A stretch of DNA of 64,000 bases, from assembly GCF_002381345.1 (NCBI RefSeq), contig NZ_CP020660.1:620001-684000 (forward strand). Direction: 5' to 3'. The notes below the pieces were generated by a model. It searched no databases. It saw only the letters and a program-made list of their open reading frames with translations, and was not told where the DNA came from. Position numbers and translations under genes: made by a program. Positions 20,975 through 33,050 of the stretch are shown here, piece by piece. Every line of letters starts with the position of its first letter. Position 1 is the first letter of the stretch. This DNA comes from Candidatus Enterovibrio altilux (GTDB lineage: Bacteria > Pseudomonadota > Gammaproteobacteria > Enterobacterales > Vibrionaceae).

Positions 20975-22151
20975 GGCTTTATTTACTAGATCAAGGCATT
21001 AAATTATTAATCTACGCTCTACACAGCTAGGTTCACTTAAATATTCAAGTCTATGGACAAGCTTCGCTACACAACAACTCAATAGAAGTAAGTTCAACTC
21101 AGTTCATTGTATACATGATCCATCATGGAATAGAGTGATTCAAAAGTAATCAATACTCAAAACTGGCTTTGTTCTCTAATGCGAGTTCTAATTGCAAATC
21201 CCAACATGATCCACTATTAGATACTCGCTTGCATTTTAGACATACCTAACCCAATCAGCTTATTTAATACTTTTATCATTGCGTAGATTTAGCTAATCTG
21301 AACATTATGATCTCTTAGGCTCAATGTTTCTCTCAGTAATTTTTTGGTGCGTACATTACCGTCTTTGATAGGGAACGCTTGTGGTAACCGACCACTAAAT
21401 TACGCAGATGACCTCGTTCTCAAAAAGTTGCTCCTTTTCTTGATAGGGTGAGTGGAGCCACTCATTTAATACGAACGATGTCATAAATACCATCCGTTGA
21501 TACTTCATTGATTTTTCGGCGGGTCTTTTGGATAAGTTAGGTAGCACTTCACCGTCAATCACATTTGATATACTTCACTCAACAGCACTGATTTCATGTG
21601 TATTTATACCTACCACTAAATGTAACTTGCATCAAACTTGATATTTTCAGTCCGTACCATGCTTTTTTACTTTCTATTAGCCTTCATCGTAGACTGTGAG
21701 CCCCACAGAATCAATGGTTAAGCGCTAGATGGTTCCTTTAGCCTTCGTCTTGGACGCAACGTTAACTATTTTAGCTCGCTTGCTAATGCATAAATAATAA
21801 TGGCATGACAACGGCTGTTGAAGAAGTTAAAAAAACAGAGCGAATAAATCCTTATAGACTTCTCAATGGCATTGAAAGCACGCATTTGACCATGAAAATC
21901 ATAGTAATGGTTAAGTCGTTAAATAAACGAGGTCTCTTATGCTTATCTTTCTTCGTTTGATTTCATAGCAAAATGATTTTTTTAGCAATCAAAAATATTA
22001 GTGAGTTACGATTAATTAAAGTCTGATTATACTCTTTCCAATTTGTTATTTTGTAGTAAGGCATGTTAATAGACCTAAATATTTGAGTGAACCTAGTTGT
22101 TTAGAGCGAAAATTGATAACTGAGTGCTCTAATTTAGGAAAAAAACTTTAT
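20975..22151. mobile_element. IS relics: plus left-end piece followed by a minus copy
   Basis: About 110 bp of a plus-oriented left end (GGCTTTATTTACTAG, 20975-21085) is followed by a near full-length minus copy from GGCTTTGTTCTCTAATGCGAG at 21164 to about 22151. The transposase is broken everywhere. The short gap 20693-20974 contains no recognised gene or terminator for cysS. Confidence 0.75.
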
Positions 22152-22497
22152 TGATGTGTACTCATTATCTTTTTACCAATTAATCTATCGTAAATTTAAA
22201 TAAATTGTGAAATTTTAAGATGCTTAGACTCAGAAATTGAAGTATCATTTTGTCGTTTTGGTAGCATTTATATCAACTTGTAACCTACGAAAACTGGTTC
22301 TGAAAAGCATTTTCAAACGGAATTGAAGGTAGTGTAGCAAACTATCCAAGCACGAATGCTGACCATAAATCTCTGCAAGGAAGCACCATAAAGGCAATTA
22401 CTGCCCGAGGTACCGAACTAGACAGGAAGTTATAAATTTTTTATTTTCTCCTTTGTTATTCGCTGCCTCTCCTTTTTTCACGACAGTAGAATTTATT

Positions 22498-23910
22498 ATG
22501 ATGGAATTAAAAGATCTATTCATTTCCTTTATCAATACTGGAAATGTGTTATTATGGGAAAATGTACTCATTTACCTTTTGCTTGGCACGGGATTGTATT
22601 TCACCATCCGTACTGGTTTCCTCCAGATTCGTTCATTTGGGCACATGTTCTCCCTCATCAAAGACAGCCGTAAAGGTGCTAAGGGAGGTATCTCTTCTTT
22701 TCAAGCATTTAGTACCAGCCTTGCAGCACGCATAGGCATAGGTAACCTAGCAGGAGTGGCCGTTGCTATTTACATAGGTGGCCCTGGTGCTGTGTTTTGG
22801 ATGTGGGTAACAGCATTTGTTGGTATGGCTACAAGCTTCGCAGAGTCAGCATTAGCTCAAGTTTACAAAATTAACCACAAGGATAACACCTTCCGTGGTG
22901 GTCCTGCGTATTACATTGAAAAAGGCTTAGGTCAACGCTGGATGGGTATACTGTTTGCTATATGCCTAGTTCTAGCATTTGGCTTAGTGTTTAATAGTGT
23001 ACAATCAAATTCAATTGCAGCAGCAATGCACATCGCATTTGGCACCGACAACACATGGGTAGGAATTATTCTTGCCATAGCCGTTGCTCCTATTATTTTC
23101 GGTGGCATGCGTTCCGTTGCTCGTGTTGCGGAGCTAATTGTGCCATTTATGGCAATTGGGTATCTAGTCGTTGCTGTTTACATTATTGCCATTAACATTA
23201 CCATCATACCTGAAATTTTTGCTACAATAATTAACAGTGCGCTTGGTTTTGAACAAGCGGCAGGTGGTGCTCTCGGTGCAGCAATGATGCAAGGTATTAA
23301 ACGCGGATTATTTTCAAACGAAGCAGGTATGGGTGCAGCGCCAAACGCAGCTGCAACTGCAACCACAAATCACCCTGCAGCTCAAGGCTATGTTCAAATG
23401 CTAAGTGTTTTCATTGACACCATGATTATATGCACCGCAACCGCATCTATTATCCTATTTTCTGGTATACTAGATACATCAAACGGCGTGACAGGCATTG
23501 AATTAACGCAAGCAGCTCTTGATCATGAGGTAGGTAATTGGGGTTCTCCGTTTATTGCAATTGCTATCTTACTATTTGCGTTCACATCTCTGATTGCAAA
23601 CTACTCATACGGTGAATCAAACATCGAGTACATCTTCAAGAGTAAGATTGCGATTAATATTTACCGCACTGCTATGTTAGCGATGGTTTTTATTGGTACC
23701 GTTATAGACATACCAACTATTTGGATTATGGCAGACTTATCTATGGGCATGATGGCATTCGTAAACTTGGTAGCTATCTTAGCACTCTCAGAAATTGCTT
23801 TAGCACTATTAAGAGACTATGAGCAACAGCGTAAAGATGGTAAAATACCAATGTTTGACCGTAAAAAATTTCCTCAGTTAGATAAACAAATAGATAAAGA
23901 TGTTTGGTAA
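22498..23910 (+). CDS. Sodium:alanine/glycine symporter, AGCS family
   Basis: A 470-residue integral inner-membrane protein with about 11 predicted membrane helices. AGCS transporters import alanine, glycine or related small amino acids with Na+. The family signature lies at about residues 83-112 (GGPGAVFWMWVTAFVGMATS and FAESALAQVYK). Other conserved parts are GNLAGVAVAI, FRGGPAYYIEKGLG and the loop FSNEAGMGAAPNAAATA. The start is uncertain: ATG at 22498 (or the next codon, 22501) is preferred over a TTG at 22453, but no strong ribosome site is seen. The C-terminal tail is short and charged. The substrate cannot be fixed from sequence alone. Confidence 0.88.
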   Translation: MMELKDLFISFINTGNVLLWENVLIYLLLGTGLYFTIRTGFLQIRSFGHMFSLIKDSRKGAKGGISSFQAFSTSLAARIGIGNLAGVAVAIYIGGPGAVFWMWVTAFVGMATSFAESALAQVYKINHKDNTFRGGPAYYIEKGLGQRWMGILFAICLVLAFGLVFNSVQSNSIAAAMHIAFGTDNTWVGIILAIAVAPIIFGGMRSVARVAELIVPFMAIGYLVVAVYIIAINITIIPEIFATIINSALGFEQAAGGALGAAMMQGIKRGLFSNEAGMGAAPNAAATATTNHPAAQGYVQMLSVFIDTMIICTATASIILFSGILDTSNGVTGIELTQAALDHEVGNWGSPFIAIAILLFAFTSLIANYSYGESNIEYIFKSKIAINIYRTAMLAMVFIGTVIDIPTIWIMADLSMGMMAFVNLVAILALSEIALALLRDYEQQRKDGKIPMFDRKKFPQLDKQIDKDVW

Positions 23911-23935
23911 ATATAATTTTTATTATTATCTATAA

Positions 23936-23967
23936 AAAGAAGGAGTTACATGGCCCCTTCTTTATTA
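23936..23967 (+). terminator. Probable terminator of the AGCS symporter gene
   Basis: AAAGAAGG...CCTTCTTT forms an 8-bp stem with a 12-nt loop, ending in a T-rich stretch about 26 nt after the stop codon. Confidence 0.6.
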
Positions 23968-24062
23968 ATTTAAAAATATTACTTACAAAGGCATAATCAA
24001 TGAATAACCTCGTATTTCACCGTATTTTCAATAATACTGACGTCTCTATTCAAGCTGTGATG

Positions 24063-25058
24063 GGCTTTGTTTACTAAGATGAGTTCATGTAGCAAATTTC
24101 AATATGATTAGTGCTTAGATAAGAGCTGGTATTTGGGGCATATTTAAGGCATACTTAACCCTATCAGCTTATTTAGTGCTTTTATCATAGTACAAGTTCT
24201 GCTAATCTAAGCATTGTGATCCCTTAGGCTAAATGTTTTTATGCTAGTAGCTTTTTGATTCAAGATATAGTCGTATTTAATAGGGAATACTTATGTTATG
24301 GTAATAATACTTCATTTTACAACGCTGGTTTGCACTGTATAATCTCTGGTAATTGATTACTAAATTGTGCGAATAATCTTATTTTCAAAAAATTTTTTTG
24401 ATGGAATAAGTAGAGTCGCTTGCTTACTCCAAACGATTCCATAATATTCTCAGGTGTCGTAAGCTCTATCAACTAATATGTCATTAATTTTTAGGCCACT
24501 CTATTTGTGTCAATTAGGCAGCACTTCACAGTAAGTCATATTTTATGCACTGCATTCAACAATAATGATTTCATACGTATTTATATCTAATCTACCACTA
24601 CATGTAACTTTCGCCAAACTCTCCATTTTTCATCAATACCATATTTTTTACTTCCTATTCTATTCGCCTTCGTTGTAGATTTTGAAGCCTGTAGTATAAA
24701 TGGCTATACGCTGGATGGTTTTTAGCCTTCACCTTGAACTCAACGTTAGCCTTTTGCGCTCGTTTGAAGAGAATATTACAACGTCAATTGAACAAATTTA
24801 ACCATAAAAATTATAGTCATGACTAAATTATTAAATAAATAAGGTCTTCCATGACTATCCTGCATCGTTTAATTCCATAACTGAATAACTGCTTCATCAA
24901 TTCAGAATGTTAATAAGTCATTATTGACTAAAGCTTGATTATACTGTTTTCAGTTAGTGATTTTGTAGCGAAATTTATTCATACCTGAATACTTAAGTGA
25001 ACCTAATTGTTTAAAGCGTAAATTACTAGTCTAATTTTCTGATTCAAAAAACAAAACC
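24063..25058 (-). mobile_element. Decayed IS5/IS903-like insertion sequence
   Basis: Minus-oriented near full-length copy from GGCTTTGTTTACTAAG at 24063 to a left end AAAAAACAAAACC at 25058, only 5 bp beyond the stop codon of the RIO kinase gene. Transposase pieces are recognisable but there is no open frame over 60 codons. Confidence 0.8.
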
Positions 25059-25063
25059 TATCA

Positions 25064-25924
25064 TTACTCTTGATCAGCTTCTGCTTCTAAACGACGCTCT
25101 TTACGCAATTTAGCTTCTTCCATCACCGCGTTAATTTCTGCCATCAAGGCGTCAACATCAGGATCTTCACCATCATCAATGTATATACCTGCCAATTCGG
25201 TATTTGGCTTCAAATTACCGGTTTCATACAATGCCCACATTTCTTTAGCGTATTCAGTACCAATTAATTCTGGAGCAAACTGACCATAATAATTTGTCAT
25301 GTTGTTCACATCACGCTCTAGCATCCATTTGGCATTATTGTTAGCAGACGCATCCACGGCTTGAGGAAGATCAATAATGACGGGACCCAAATGATCAACG
25401 AGTACATTAAATTCCGATAAATCACCATGAATAATACCCGCACACAACATACGAGTTACATTTTTTATGATTATATCGTGGTCACGTAATGCTTGTCCAC
25501 GTGTTAAGTTCACATCGTTCAGACGAGGTGCAACTAACCCTTCATTATCCGTCACCAGTTCCATTAATAAAACGCCATCAAAGCAACCATAAGGTTTCGG
25601 TACACGAACACCCGCAGCAGATAGCGCATACAAAGAATCTATTTCTGTCTCCTGCCATATTTTTTCTTGCTCATCACGACCAAATTTTGATCCTTTTGAC
25701 ATGGCACGAGCTCTCCGACTATCACGCACTTTACGTCCTTCACGATACGCTACAGCCTGTTTAAAACTACGTTGGTCAATCTCTTTATATACTTTAGCAC
25801 AACAAATATTTCCGCCACTAGAAACAACATAAACAGATGCTTCTTTACCACTCATAAGCTGAGAAATTACTTCTTCAACCATGCCATCTTCAACCAATGG
25901 TAATAATCTAGCCGGTATCTTCAT
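25064..25924 (-). CDS. RIO1-like serine protein kinase (PA4780 type)
   Basis: A 286-residue RIO-family atypical protein kinase of the bacterial PA4780-like group. The glycine-poor nucleotide loop GKEASVYVV and the ATP-anchoring Lys in CAKVYK are followed by the catalytic loop HGDLSEFNVLV and the metal-binding IIDLPQAVD, so it should be catalytically active. The C-terminal tail is acidic and predicted helical. Substrates in bacteria are poorly known. The second ATG (MKIPARLLPLVEDG) is taken as start because it is the family start; the longer form (to 25939) would add five residues. No neighbouring gene suggests a pathway. Confidence 0.88.
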   Translation of the reverse strand: MKIPARLLPLVEDGMVEEVISQLMSGKEASVYVVSSGGNICCAKVYKEIDQRSFKQAVAYREGRKVRDSRRARAMSKGSKFGRDEQEKIWQETEIDSLYALSAAGVRVPKPYGCFDGVLLMELVTDNEGLVAPRLNDVNLTRGQALRDHDIIIKNVTRMLCAGIIHGDLSEFNVLVDHLGPVIIDLPQAVDASANNNAKWMLERDVNNMTNYYGQFAPELIGTEYAKEMWALYETGNLKPNTELAGIYIDDGEDPDVDALMAEINAVMEEAKLRKERRLEAEADQE

Positions 25925-26274
25925 TTCACCTTCATACATGGATAATTTGTTTAAACCCCCTTATCACTACTATCTGCATGCATAGAGACAGCACTAGTGA
26001 CTCGCACAATAGTTGGACGCAGGATATAAGTAAAGAAACATACACGCAGTTAAACTTCCAATTCTCACCTTCTTCCAATACAATGAATCATTGTAATATG
26101 CCTCATTTTTTTCAAGGTCCAGAACTCAGCTAACTTTAGATTACTTAAGTATACGTCATAAAAACTACTATACTCTGCTATTTAAATAATAAATATAAGG
26201 TTCCTTTTTTATTATCTTGTCACTCATTATAACCTTTTATACTTCAGAATAACTTGGAAAGTGTTGAATGTATA
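25925..26274. other. Gene-free spacer upstream of the RIO kinase gene
   Basis: AT-rich; no ORF, RNA or terminator recognised. It presumably contains the promoter of the kinase gene. Confidence 0.4.
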
Positions 26275-27540
26275 GGCTTTGTTTCCTAATTCAAATTTAG
26301 ATAATAAATTTCAATATGATTAACTATTAAAGAATCGCTTTCGTGTTAAGCATACTTAGCTCTGTCAGCTTATTTAAAGCTTTTACTATGGCGTAGATTG
26401 CGCTCATCTCAGCATTATGATTCCTTAGGCTCAATGCTCTTCTAGTAATTTTTAACACGAAACATTACCGTCTCTGATAGATAACGTTTATAGTAACTAT
26501 GTCTCATTTTCCAATGCTGATTTGAGGCGTATAACTACTTGTAACTAACCGCTAAGTGACGCGGATGACCTTGTTTCCAAAAAATTGCTCTTCTTCTTGG
26601 TAGGATGAATGAAACCGCTCGTTTAATACGAACGGTTTCATAATATTGTTTGGCATCGTAAGCTTCATGGCCTGGTATTTCATTAATTTTTAGGAGGGTC
26701 TGTTCGAGTAAATAAAGTAATATTTCGCCGTCCATAACGTTCGATAAACTTAACTCAGTAGCAATCATTTGATGCATATTTATATCTATCGCTAAATGTA
26801 ACTTCTGCCAGGTTCGTTGTTTCCCATCAGTGCCATGCTTTTTTACTTCCATTCGCCTTCACCGTAGACTTTGAGCCCCGGAGCATCAATGGCAGGTGCT
26901 AAATTATTCCTTTATTTTTCGTTTTAAACGTAAAGTTAACCATTTTGGTGCACTTGCTAATGCATTAATAGTAAAGATATGATAACGGCAGTTGAACAAG
27001 TTTAAAGATATAATTAATGAGTTACCGCAAATCTCTCAATGGTTTTGAAAACATGCATTTAACCATGAAGATCATTGTAATGGCTAAATCACCAAATAAA
27101 TAAATACTGACCGGATTGTTCTACTTAGTTTGATTTTATAACTGAATAACTTCTTCATCAATTCGGAATATTAGTAAGCCATACTTGATTAAAATTTAAT
27201 TATACTGCTTCCAGTTAGTTATTTTGCAGCAAAGTTTATTCATAAACCTGAATATTGAAATGAGCCTAGTTGCTTAGCAGTGTTAATTGAAATTTAAGTT
27301 CCCTAACTTAGGAAATACAACTGATTACCATAAATTCTGGCCAGTAAAGACAGCAATGGTTCGAGTTAAAAAACTATTGGAAGGGACATTGAGACTAAGA
27401 GATCATAATGCTCAGATTAACGCAGCTTACGCCATTATAAAATTCTTAAGTAAACTGACTAGGCTAGATATGTCTAAAATAAAAGCAAGCGCATGATAGT
27501 TCATCATGCTTGAATTTACTATCTAAACTAAAATAATGAA
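26275..27540 (-). mobile_element. IS derivative with right ends at both extremities
   Basis: A minus-oriented copy starts with GGCTTTGTTTCCTAATTC at 26275, carries the best-preserved transposase piece of the window (105 codons, 26535-26852: KKHGTDGKQRTWQKLHLAID, then EAYDAKQYYETVRIKRAV) and reaches its left end near 27321. There it is fused to about 218 bp of a plus-oriented right end (GATTACCATAAATT..., 27322-27540). The fusion base matches those near 11391, 28311 and 30073. The whole unit is about 1.27 kb with right-end sequence on both sides. Confidence 0.78.
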
Positions 27541-27934
27541 TAATACTTGTATCTATAACTTATATTAAGAGCTAGCCGTTAGTAGTAATATACTTGTTCA
27601 CGTTTTAAAAAACTAAGAGTTTCGCTGTATCACTATGCTTTCACTTGACGTGCAAGAAGCCGTACTTATTTATGAGGTAAACAAATCAGGATTTACATAG
27701 GCCATAAAATATCTTTTTCTAGCTTTAGTCTGTTTGGGAACTACGGTTCAAAAAAATTATTATTTACTAATTCAGTTATTATGAAAAACAAACGTTCAAT
27801 TGCTTATACATATTAAAGATCAACGAAAATACACGATAAAATCGTTAAAATATTAATTGAACATAGTATTCCTTTTAAATTACAGTCAATCTATTAAGTA
27901 TACAATACATTTTTAAGCAAAATGTTAGCAAAGA
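27541..27934. other. Gene-free stretch downstream of tRNA-Phe
   Basis: No gene I can support. A short translation near 27634-27700 (LSLDVQEAVLIYEVNKSGFT) vaguely recalls the start of a LysR-type regulator but is broken and too short to call. Confidence 0.35.
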
Positions 27935-28010
27935 TGGTGCCTCGAGGCGGAATTGAACCACCGACACGGGGATTTTCAGTCCCCTGCTCTACCGACTGAG
28001 CTATCAAGGC
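27935..28010 (-). tRNA. tRNA-Phe (GAA anticodon)
   Basis: A 76-nt cloverleaf on the minus strand: acceptor GCCTTGA/TCGAGGC (one T-G pair), D arm GCTC-AGTCGGTA-GAGC, anticodon stem GGGGA/TCCCC with loop CTGAAAA (anticodon GAA), T arm GGTGG-TTCAATT-CCGCC, encoded CCA end. All stems pair. Confidence 0.97.
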
Positions 28011-28088
28011 AACAGGTCCTATTAGATAGGAGAGGCAGTTTTTTGTCAAAATAAATTATTACATAAATGTCTAATTGCTGCTTTTTTA

Positions 28089-30302
28089 GGCTTTGTTTAC
28101 TAATTCGAGTACAGATGACAAATCCCAACATGATGAACTATTAAGCAATTTCTTTCGCTTTAGGCATACTTAGCTCTGTTGGCTTATTTAGTGCTTTTAC
28201 CATGGCGTTAATCTCACTAATCTAAGTTGTGTGATTCCTTAGGCCCAATGTCCCTCCCAGCAATTTTTTGACTCAAACTATTGCTTCTCTGCTAGGGAAC
28301 GTTTCTGGTAACCGGTTTTATTTTTTAAAGCAGGGAACTAAATTTTCAATCAACACTCTAAACAGTTAGGCTCACTTCAATATTCAGATCTATGAACATC
28401 TGAGCTACAAAACAACTAACTGGAAGCAGTATCATCAAGCTTTAATCAATCAGGCCTCACTAATATTTTGGATTGATAAAAAAGCTACTCCGCTATGAAA
28501 TCAAACGAAGCAGAGTAATAATGAAAAATTTCGTTATTTAGCGACTTAGCCATTACGATGGCCCTCATGGTTAAATGCGTATTTTCAATACCATGAAGAG
28601 GTCTGCAAGGATTCATTAATCCTGTTTTTAAACTTGCTCAACTGTCGTTGTCATACCCTCACTGTTCATGCATTAACAAACAAGCCAAAAGGGTTAACGC
28701 CACGTTCAAGATGAAGAATAAAGGAAGCATCAAGCATTTAGCCAGTGATTCTACGGGGCTCAAAGTCTACGGTGCAAAATGGCACTGATGCGAAGCCGAG
28801 AGCCTGGTGCAAGTTACATTTAACGGTAGATATCAATACGAATGCAATTATCGCTGCTCAATAGAATACATCAAATATGACTGACAGTGAGTGCTATCTA
28901 ACTTACTCAAACAGACCCGTCGAGAAATTAATAAAATATAAGTCGATAGTGCTTACGACACCAGGTAATATTACGTAACCGCTCGTGTTAAATGAGCAGT
29001 TTCATTCATCCTACCAAAAAAAGTGCTTTTTGGACGCGAGGTCATCCGTGTAATTTAGCGGTCAGTTATCAAAAGTTATGCGGTTCCAATCAACATTAAA
29101 AAATAAGGTATGGTTACCATAAACGTTCCACAACAGAGACGACAATGTTTAAAGTAAAACAACTACTAAGAGGGGCATTGAGCTTAAAAGATCATGATGC
29201 TCAGATTAGTTAAATGTGCGCCATGATAAAAACGTTACATAAACTGACCGGACTAGGTATGCCTAAAATAAAATAATTGTTTAATCATTAATGATGTTGG
29301 GATTGGCTATCTGAACTCGAATTAGGAAATAAAGCTCCAAAAAGTTGCTCCTTTTCTTTATTTTATGCGTGGAACCGCTCGCTTAATGCTAACGGCTGCG
29401 TAAAATTGTTTGATGTTGTAAGCACCATCAACTTATATTTCATTAATTTTCGATGGTCTGTTTGAGTAAGTTAGGTAGCACTCACCGTCAGTCACATTTG
29501 ATGTATTCTACTGAGCAGCGATAATTGCATGCGTATTTATATCTGCCACTAAATGTAATTTGCGTCAAATTTTTCGTTTCCCATCAGTACCATGCTTTTT
29601 TACTTTTTATTATCCTTCACCGTAGACTTTGAGCCCCATAGAATTAATGGTTAAGTTCTAAATGCTTCCTTTATTCTTCGTCTTGCACGTGACATCAACC
29701 GTTTTAGTTCGCTTGCTAATGCATGAATAATCATGGCATAATAATAGCAGTTGAATGAATTTAAAAATAAAATTAATGAATCCTTGCAGACTTCTCCATG
29801 GCATTAAAAATACGCATTTAACCGTGAGGGCCCCCGTAATAGTTGCGTTACTAAATAAACGAGCTCTCCCATGATTACTCTGCTTAATTTGATTCCATAG
29901 CGGAATAGCTTCTTCATCAATCCAAAATATTAGTGAGCCCACGATTAATTAAAGCTTGATTATACTGCTCCCAGTTAGTTGTTTTTTAGCAAAAATTATT
30001 TATAGACCTGAATGTTTCAGTCAGCCTAACTGCTTTAAATATTACTTAAAAATTTAGTTCATGATTTAGAAAATAAAGCCGATTACCATAAACGTTCCCT
30101 AACCAAAACGGCAATAGTTCGAGTCAAAAACTACTAGGAGAGACACCAATCCTAAGCCGTCACACAACTCAGATTAGCGAAACTTATACCATGGTAAAAG
30201 CATTACATAAGCTGATAAAACTAAGTATACCTAATAAGACAGCTATTATCTAATAGTTGATCATGAAGGGATTTGCTATCTAAGCCCAAATGAGGAAACA
30301 AA
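28089..30302. mobile_element. Large nested IS cluster (minus copy split by a plus copy, plus an extra right end)
   Basis: Order: minus right end 28089-28311; a complete plus copy 28312-29336; the rest of a minus copy 29337-30072, with about 105 bp missing at the split; then a plus right-end fragment 30073-30302 ending GAGGAAACAAAGCC. The 94-codon frame at 29658-29942 (minus) encodes the transposase N-terminal region (SLIFWIDEEAIPLWNQIK, then NHGRARLFS). Both the 28311 and 30073 junctions fuse a left end to the same internal base of an opposite-facing right end. Confidence 0.78.
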
Positions 30303-30382
30303 GCCTTAATGCGTATCTGGGGATATCCTCCCAAAATGTCGCATTATTAAATTTGATGACTAAAAATTTTTCCATAAATTTT

Positions 30383-30655
30383 GCATTGGGAGAACAATGG
30401 GATATTACGAAAGTAATAAATATTAAAAAATATTTGCACGTTGAGCTAGAATAATCAGACAGTTTGCTTATTAATGGAAGCGCAATATCACGTGTTGATG
30501 CTCCAGAGTTACAACTCATACTCGCCGCTAGGATTATTTATCACAATCAAACTATTCATTGGCAATGGCAAGGCGCGTCTAGTGCATTAATGAATGCGGC
30601 AAAACGTTGGGGGGGATTAGTTAAACAATTAGGCTTAAGCGGTTTTATTGAATAA
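30383..30655 (+). pseudogene. STAS-domain chemotaxis protein remnant
   Basis: The translation LGEQWDITKVINIKKYLHVELE, a TAA, then SDSLLINGSAISRVDAPELQLILA and ending GGLVKQLGLSGFIE follows a single STAS domain. The stop sits in the middle and no start codon is visible at the left edge. STAS proteins of this type head the class of chemosensory operon seen here and sit directly before cheY. It ends 6 bp before the cheY remnant. Confidence 0.75.
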
Positions 30656-30661
30656 ATTTTT

Positions 30662-31013
30662 ATGTAGTGACAGTCTACGAAAAATTTTAGCTGTGGACGA
30701 TTCAGTTTTAATTCGTCAGATGGTAAGTCACACACTCAAAGAAGCAGACTATCAAGTATAAACGGCTAATAATAGTGCAGAGGCCATCTTAAAAGCTAAA
30801 TCCGGAAACTATGACGTGATTATATCTGACATCAATATACCCCATATCGATGGCTTGGAACTAATTCAGCAAGTTCGTGCTATTCCGCAATATAAGTTTA
30901 CACCGATCCTCATACTTACCACAGAAACGTCTGCGGAGAAGAAGAGCATAGATAAGTCCTCTGACGTAACTGGCTGGATCGTTAAACCTTTCAATCCAAA
31001 TACTCTTCTGTAA
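30662..31013 (+). pseudogene. cheY-like response regulator, broken
   Basis: After ATG (30662) an extra T shifts the frame; from 30666 the frame reads SDSLRKILAVDDSVLIRQM, with the acidic DD pair, then YQV-stop (one in-frame TAA), then the phospho-acceptor Asp in DVIISDINIPHIDGLEL, Thr in ILTTET, and Lys in WIVKPFNP. Apart from the frameshift and single nonsense codon, all active-site residues are still readable, so inactivation is fairly recent or selection was long maintained. Confidence 0.85.
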
Positions 31014-31056
31014 ACCTTGCAACTGGTCATCTCAATATTTGGCTAAGAAGAATATT

Positions 31057-33050
31057 ATGGCTTTGGACATGAACTAACTACGCAAAAATTTTTGAACGTG
31101 AACTGCTCACACTTAATTCTAATAGTGAAGTATCTTTTCAAATTTTTCATTCGATTTTTCGAGCTGCACACTCAATCAAGGGCGGAGGTGCAACATTTAC
31201 TTTTCATGGAATTAGTCAGTTTATCCATGTTATAGAAACACTTCTTGATGAAGCGAGAAAAGGACAGCGCATTCTTGATATCGATACGATTGATCTGCTA
31301 CTTAAAGGAGGCAACTGCATCAACAGTATGTTGGTGGTTTATGGAACTGATTCTAGTTTTAATCATATAAAACGTGATGTAATAGCCGTCAAAAGAAAGT
31401 ATTGTTGAATCGGATGATATTAATGGCAAGGGTAATTGGATTATTAATTTTAAACTGAACAGGAATATGTTTTTTGCAGGCAATGATCCTGTTTGGTTTT
31501 TACGAAAATTATTTGAGCTCAGTGTACATTGTATCGTGAAATGTCTTTTTGATGCATTGTCTACTTTCAGCAAATTTGAACCAGACATATACTATTTAAA
31601 GTGGCGGATAATAGTTGATAGTTTGCTTAAAAAACACCTAGTTGAAAAAATTTTTGAATGGATAGAAAAGTAATATACATTGGAAATGACACGTCCTGTG
31701 TTGAAACGTACTATCAAGATAACGAAACCTATCTCCATGATGTATCACTAGCCGTTGCGGCTAGTGATACATCGCCAGACATATTATCAGTTCATAAAGT
31801 CACAAGTAGAGTACATGCAAAATCAAAACCATCAAAGGCAAATGAAGTATCTTCAATTCGTGTTGTAATCAATAAAATTGACAAATTCATTGAATTGGTT
31901 GCTGAATTAATTATCACTCAATGTATGTCAACAGAACTAAGATAAAAATTTTTTAAAAATAAACTAATTTGTTTACAAGCAGGGCTAGATTAACTCCTTC
32001 AAAACACCAAAGCATTGTAAAAAAATATCTTTAATATTCGTATGTGACCCATTAGTTTTGCATTTAATCGTTTTCCTCGTTTTCTTCGTGCTTTGTCAAC
32101 TCAGCTTGAAAAAAATATTGATCTTGAGAGTAAAGGTGAACAAACTGAGCTTGATAAAATCATATTTGAACGTATCAGAGATCCCCCCTCGTACACCTTA
32201 TAAAAAATATTGTAGATCATGGCTTGGAAGAACCTGAATTGCGCTTGCAAAAAGGAAAGCCAGAAACAAGAAAATTTTTTTACTGCGTTTCACCAGGGGG
32301 GCTCTATTCTAATTGAAGTGATGAATCATGGCGCTGGGTTAGATAAAAAGAGAGTATGGAAACAAACTATCGAAAAAGGTTTACTTCACCCTGATATATC
32401 TTGGGATTATTTGTTAGATGATCAGGTCTATAACTTGATTTTTTTACCTAAACTTTCAACGGCAGAGCAAGTGTCTGATGTATCTGGGCGCAGTGTAGGA
32501 ATGGATGTGGTAAAACGAAACATAGAAGACTTGGTGGTCACATTGAGGTAAACTCAGAAACAAATGTTGGAAGTATATTCCGCATTAGTTTACCGCTCAT
32601 ATTAGCCATTTTGGATGGGCAGTTAGTCAAGCTTTTGCATCAAGTTTTAATGGTGCCACTTATTTCGATCATTGAATCAATCCAAATTGAATCTAAACGA
32701 GTAAAAGTTGCGATAGGAGGATTGAATTGTATCGTGTTCGTGATAAAAACATTCCTATTCTTCGTCTCAAAGAAGAGTTTATGTTAGGCAAAGCGAGAGC
32801 ATTAAATAAACCATTACTCTGTCTCGTAGAAGCAGGTGGTAACCGCATTGAGTTACTTTTCGATGAAGTGTTGGGTTAACAACAAGTTGTCATTAAAAGC
32901 CTAGCATCAAATTCTACCTTCATAACTGGCATTTTAGGACCCACTATTTTAGGCGATGGATCAATGCCGCTTATCTTGGATGTTCAAGGGCTAATGGCTC
33001 GTTTCCTAGGTCACTTAGAAGATACAAATAAACATATTGCGCATAGGTGA
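31057..33050 (+). pseudogene. cheA histidine kinase of a second chemosensory system, broken
   Basis: Starts at ATGGCTTTGGAC (31057). Recognisable domains in order: Hpt with AAHSIKGGGATFTFHG (about 31170-31210), kinase pieces including DHGLEEPELRLQKGKP (near 32216) and VSDVSGRSVGMDVVKRN (near 32470-32520), and the CheW-like P5 domain with ILGDGSMPLILDVQG near the end (32950-32990). Many stops and frameshifts divide it; the longest open pieces are under 110 codons. It cannot produce a kinase. Confidence 0.85.

Noticed and set aside
27634-27860. Possible LysR-type regulator remnant
   Set aside because: Only about 20 residues (LSLDVQEAVLIYEVNKSGFT) are suggestive; the continuation does not follow the helix-turn-helix pattern well enough.
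28089-30302. Inverted IS ends as a possible composite transposon carrying cargo
   Set aside because: The pieces between the ends are themselves IS sequence; no cargo gene is present and no target duplication could be identified.
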